Assembly (NCBI GenBank): GCA_934371475.1 | Contig: CAKRNX010000123.1 | Coordinates: forward strand, 1-6,737 | Length of the DNA: 6,737 nt | Direction: 5' to 3' | Source: an uncultured Lachnospiraceae bacterium | GTDB taxonomy: Bacteria > Bacillota > Clostridia > Lachnospirales > Lachnospiraceae | Shown here: piece after piece, positions 6,206 to 6,737 of the stretch | Numbering within the stretch: the first letter of the stretch is position 1 | Layout: each line of letters opens with the position of its first letter | Position numbers and translations under genes: made by a program | Notes under the pieces: model-generated | The model's database searches: none | The model's input: only the letters and a program-made list of their open reading frames with translations | What the model was told of the DNA's origin: nothing

Positions 6206-6595
6206 TTAAAACATACAGGGATCATGAGCGGCCCTCTCGTCCAGATCTGGTCTTCCGCCGATATTCTGTGTGTTCAGCGTCTTTCTCTTCAGACGCTGGT
6301 CTTCTGAATAATGAAGGATATACCCCTTGATCTCCTTCGCATTGCGGACATGACGGATAATCAGCTCCGGATCTGTCACGTCCCCGCCAAAGCAGTGTAT
6401 AGTTCCCAGCCCCAGCAGCCGTTCCATGATACTGCGCTCCAGCCGTACATCGATAATCTTATACATATAACAGTCATTTTCTGTTTTCCGCAGAAATCCG
6501 CTCTGCACCGTCACAAGTTCTTCCGTAATATGATATGTAGTAAATGTCCACGGAAGTCCCAAAAACATACATCTCTTTTTTTCTGTATAGGCCAT
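6206..6595 (-). CDS. Bacterial PH domain (bPH2/DUF304-like) small protein
   Basis: This is a 129-aa, probably cytoplasmic protein. Residues ~10-95 match the bacterial pleckstrin-homology-like fold of the YdbS/DUF304 group: WTFTTYHITEELVTVQSGFL (16-35) forms the first strands, then YKIIDVRLERSIMERLLGLG (45-64), GTIHCFGGDVTDPE (64-77) and a C-terminal helix IIRHVRNAKEIKGYIL (79-94). Unlike YdbS-type proteins it has no transmembrane helices. The last ~30 residues are polar and probably disordered. The frame extends 28 codons upstream, but I chose the ATG at 6595 because GGAGG lies 4 nt before it and the domain begins right after; the upstream codons overlap a hairpin region. It converges on the CmpB-like gene with a 15-bp gap and no evident terminator. 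Ligand and role are unknown. Confidence 0.82.
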   Translation of the reverse strand: MAYTEKKRCMFLGLPWTFTTYHITEELVTVQSGFLRKTENDCYMYKIIDVRLERSIMERLLGLGTIHCFGGDVTDPELIIRHVRNAKEIKGYILHYSEDQRLKRKTLNTQNIGGRPDLDERAAHDPCMF

Positions 6596-6640
6596 ATGTC
6601 CTCCTTCTGCCCGGATGTGATCCGCACAGCATTTATATTC

Positions 6641-6657
6641 AAAAATGCCCCGGCATT
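6641..6657 (-). terminator. Short terminator-like hairpin upstream of the PH-domain gene
   Basis: On the minus strand AATGCC and GGCATT (6644-6657) form a 5-6 bp stem followed by three further Ts. It lies about 20 nt after a possible stop codon of a gene entering from the right edge, where a terminator would be expected. The stem is short, so efficiency is doubtful. Its 3' arm can instead pair with AAATGC just downstream. Confidence 0.4.
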
Positions 6658-6674
6658 CTTGCTGCGGGGTGGGA

Positions 6675-6692
6675 GTCATGCATCTGCATGAC
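6675..6692. repeat. Perfect 8-bp-arm palindrome GTCATGCA-TC-TGCATGAC
   Basis: Eight-base arms are separated by two bases near the right edge. The palindrome contains three overlapping ATG codons on the minus strand and the TGA of the possible upstream gene. It could be an operator for the PH-domain gene or a coincidence of the gene end. No T-run follows it. Confidence 0.4.
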
Positions 6693-6737
6693 GTATATCC
6701 CTCCTGCGCACCTCTTCACTCTGCCATAGGCTATATC
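6676..6737 (-). CDS. Possible C-terminal end of a minus-strand gene entering from the right edge
   Basis: Reading the minus strand from the edge, one frame gives about 19 residues ending in EEVRRRDIRHADA before TGA (6676-6678). A terminator-like hairpin starts about 20 nt later, which suits a gene end. A second frame is also open from the edge to TGA at 6639, but it would run through the hairpin. A third possibility is a 16-codon short ORF in that second frame, starting at 6689 after a GGAGG site. The tail is too short to assign to a family. Confidence 0.25.
   Translation of the reverse strand, partial: YSLWQSEEVRRRDIRHADA

Noticed and set aside
6596..6679. 28-residue N-terminal extension of the PH-domain protein
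   Set aside because: The upstream ATG is about 20 nt from the nearest GGAGG, and the extension runs through the hairpin region. The ATG at 6595 has a GGAGG at 4 nt.

Overview
The window looks like a chromosomal segment of a Gram-positive Clostridia, most probably a Lachnospiraceae member. The grounds are the moderate GC content, the strong purine-rich ribosome binding sites, and the protein families: a DUF815 AAA+ ATPase beside a divergent Ppx/GppA protein, a fused chorismate mutase/prephenate dehydratase, a single-domain CmpB-like membrane protein and a small bacterial PH protein. The genus is an inference. I see no prophage, CRISPR array, rRNA or tRNA.

Layout from left to right. Positions 1-1244 (minus) hold a Ppx/GppA-family phosphatase whose C-terminus lies beyond the left edge. 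Positions 1287-2612 (minus) hold a DUF815 P-loop ATPase, 42 bp upstream of it and probably in the same transcript. Positions 2613-2988 are a non-coding gap of 376 bp. It contains a 128-bp MITE-like element flanked by TA dinucleotides (2648-2775) and an AT-rich stretch with two interleaved inverted repeats. Positions 2989-4119 (minus) are pheA and 4278-5561 (minus) are folC. A 248-bp divergent region follows, with a strong minus-strand terminator hairpin only about 50 nt before the folC start. Positions 5810-6190 (plus) encode a four-helix CmpB/DUF1113-type membrane protein, and 6206-6595 (minus) a 129-aa bacterial PH-domain protein convergent with it. The last 140 bp probably hold the end of another minus-strand gene plus a short terminator-like hairpin.

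Functionally this is mostly housekeeping: phenylalanine synthesis (pheA), folate polyglutamylation (folC), and possibly polyphosphate or (p)ppGpp-related phosphate metabolism (Ppx/GppA) coupled to an ATPase of unknown role. Nothing links the blocks into one pathway.

I found no convincing new multi-gene system. The points most worth checking are non-coding or motif-level: the TA-flanked MITE, whose end may supply the -35 box of the DUF815 gene; the terminator inside the folC leader; the pseudoknot-like repeats after pheA; and the loss of several conserved acidic and glycine positions in the Ppx/GppA protein.
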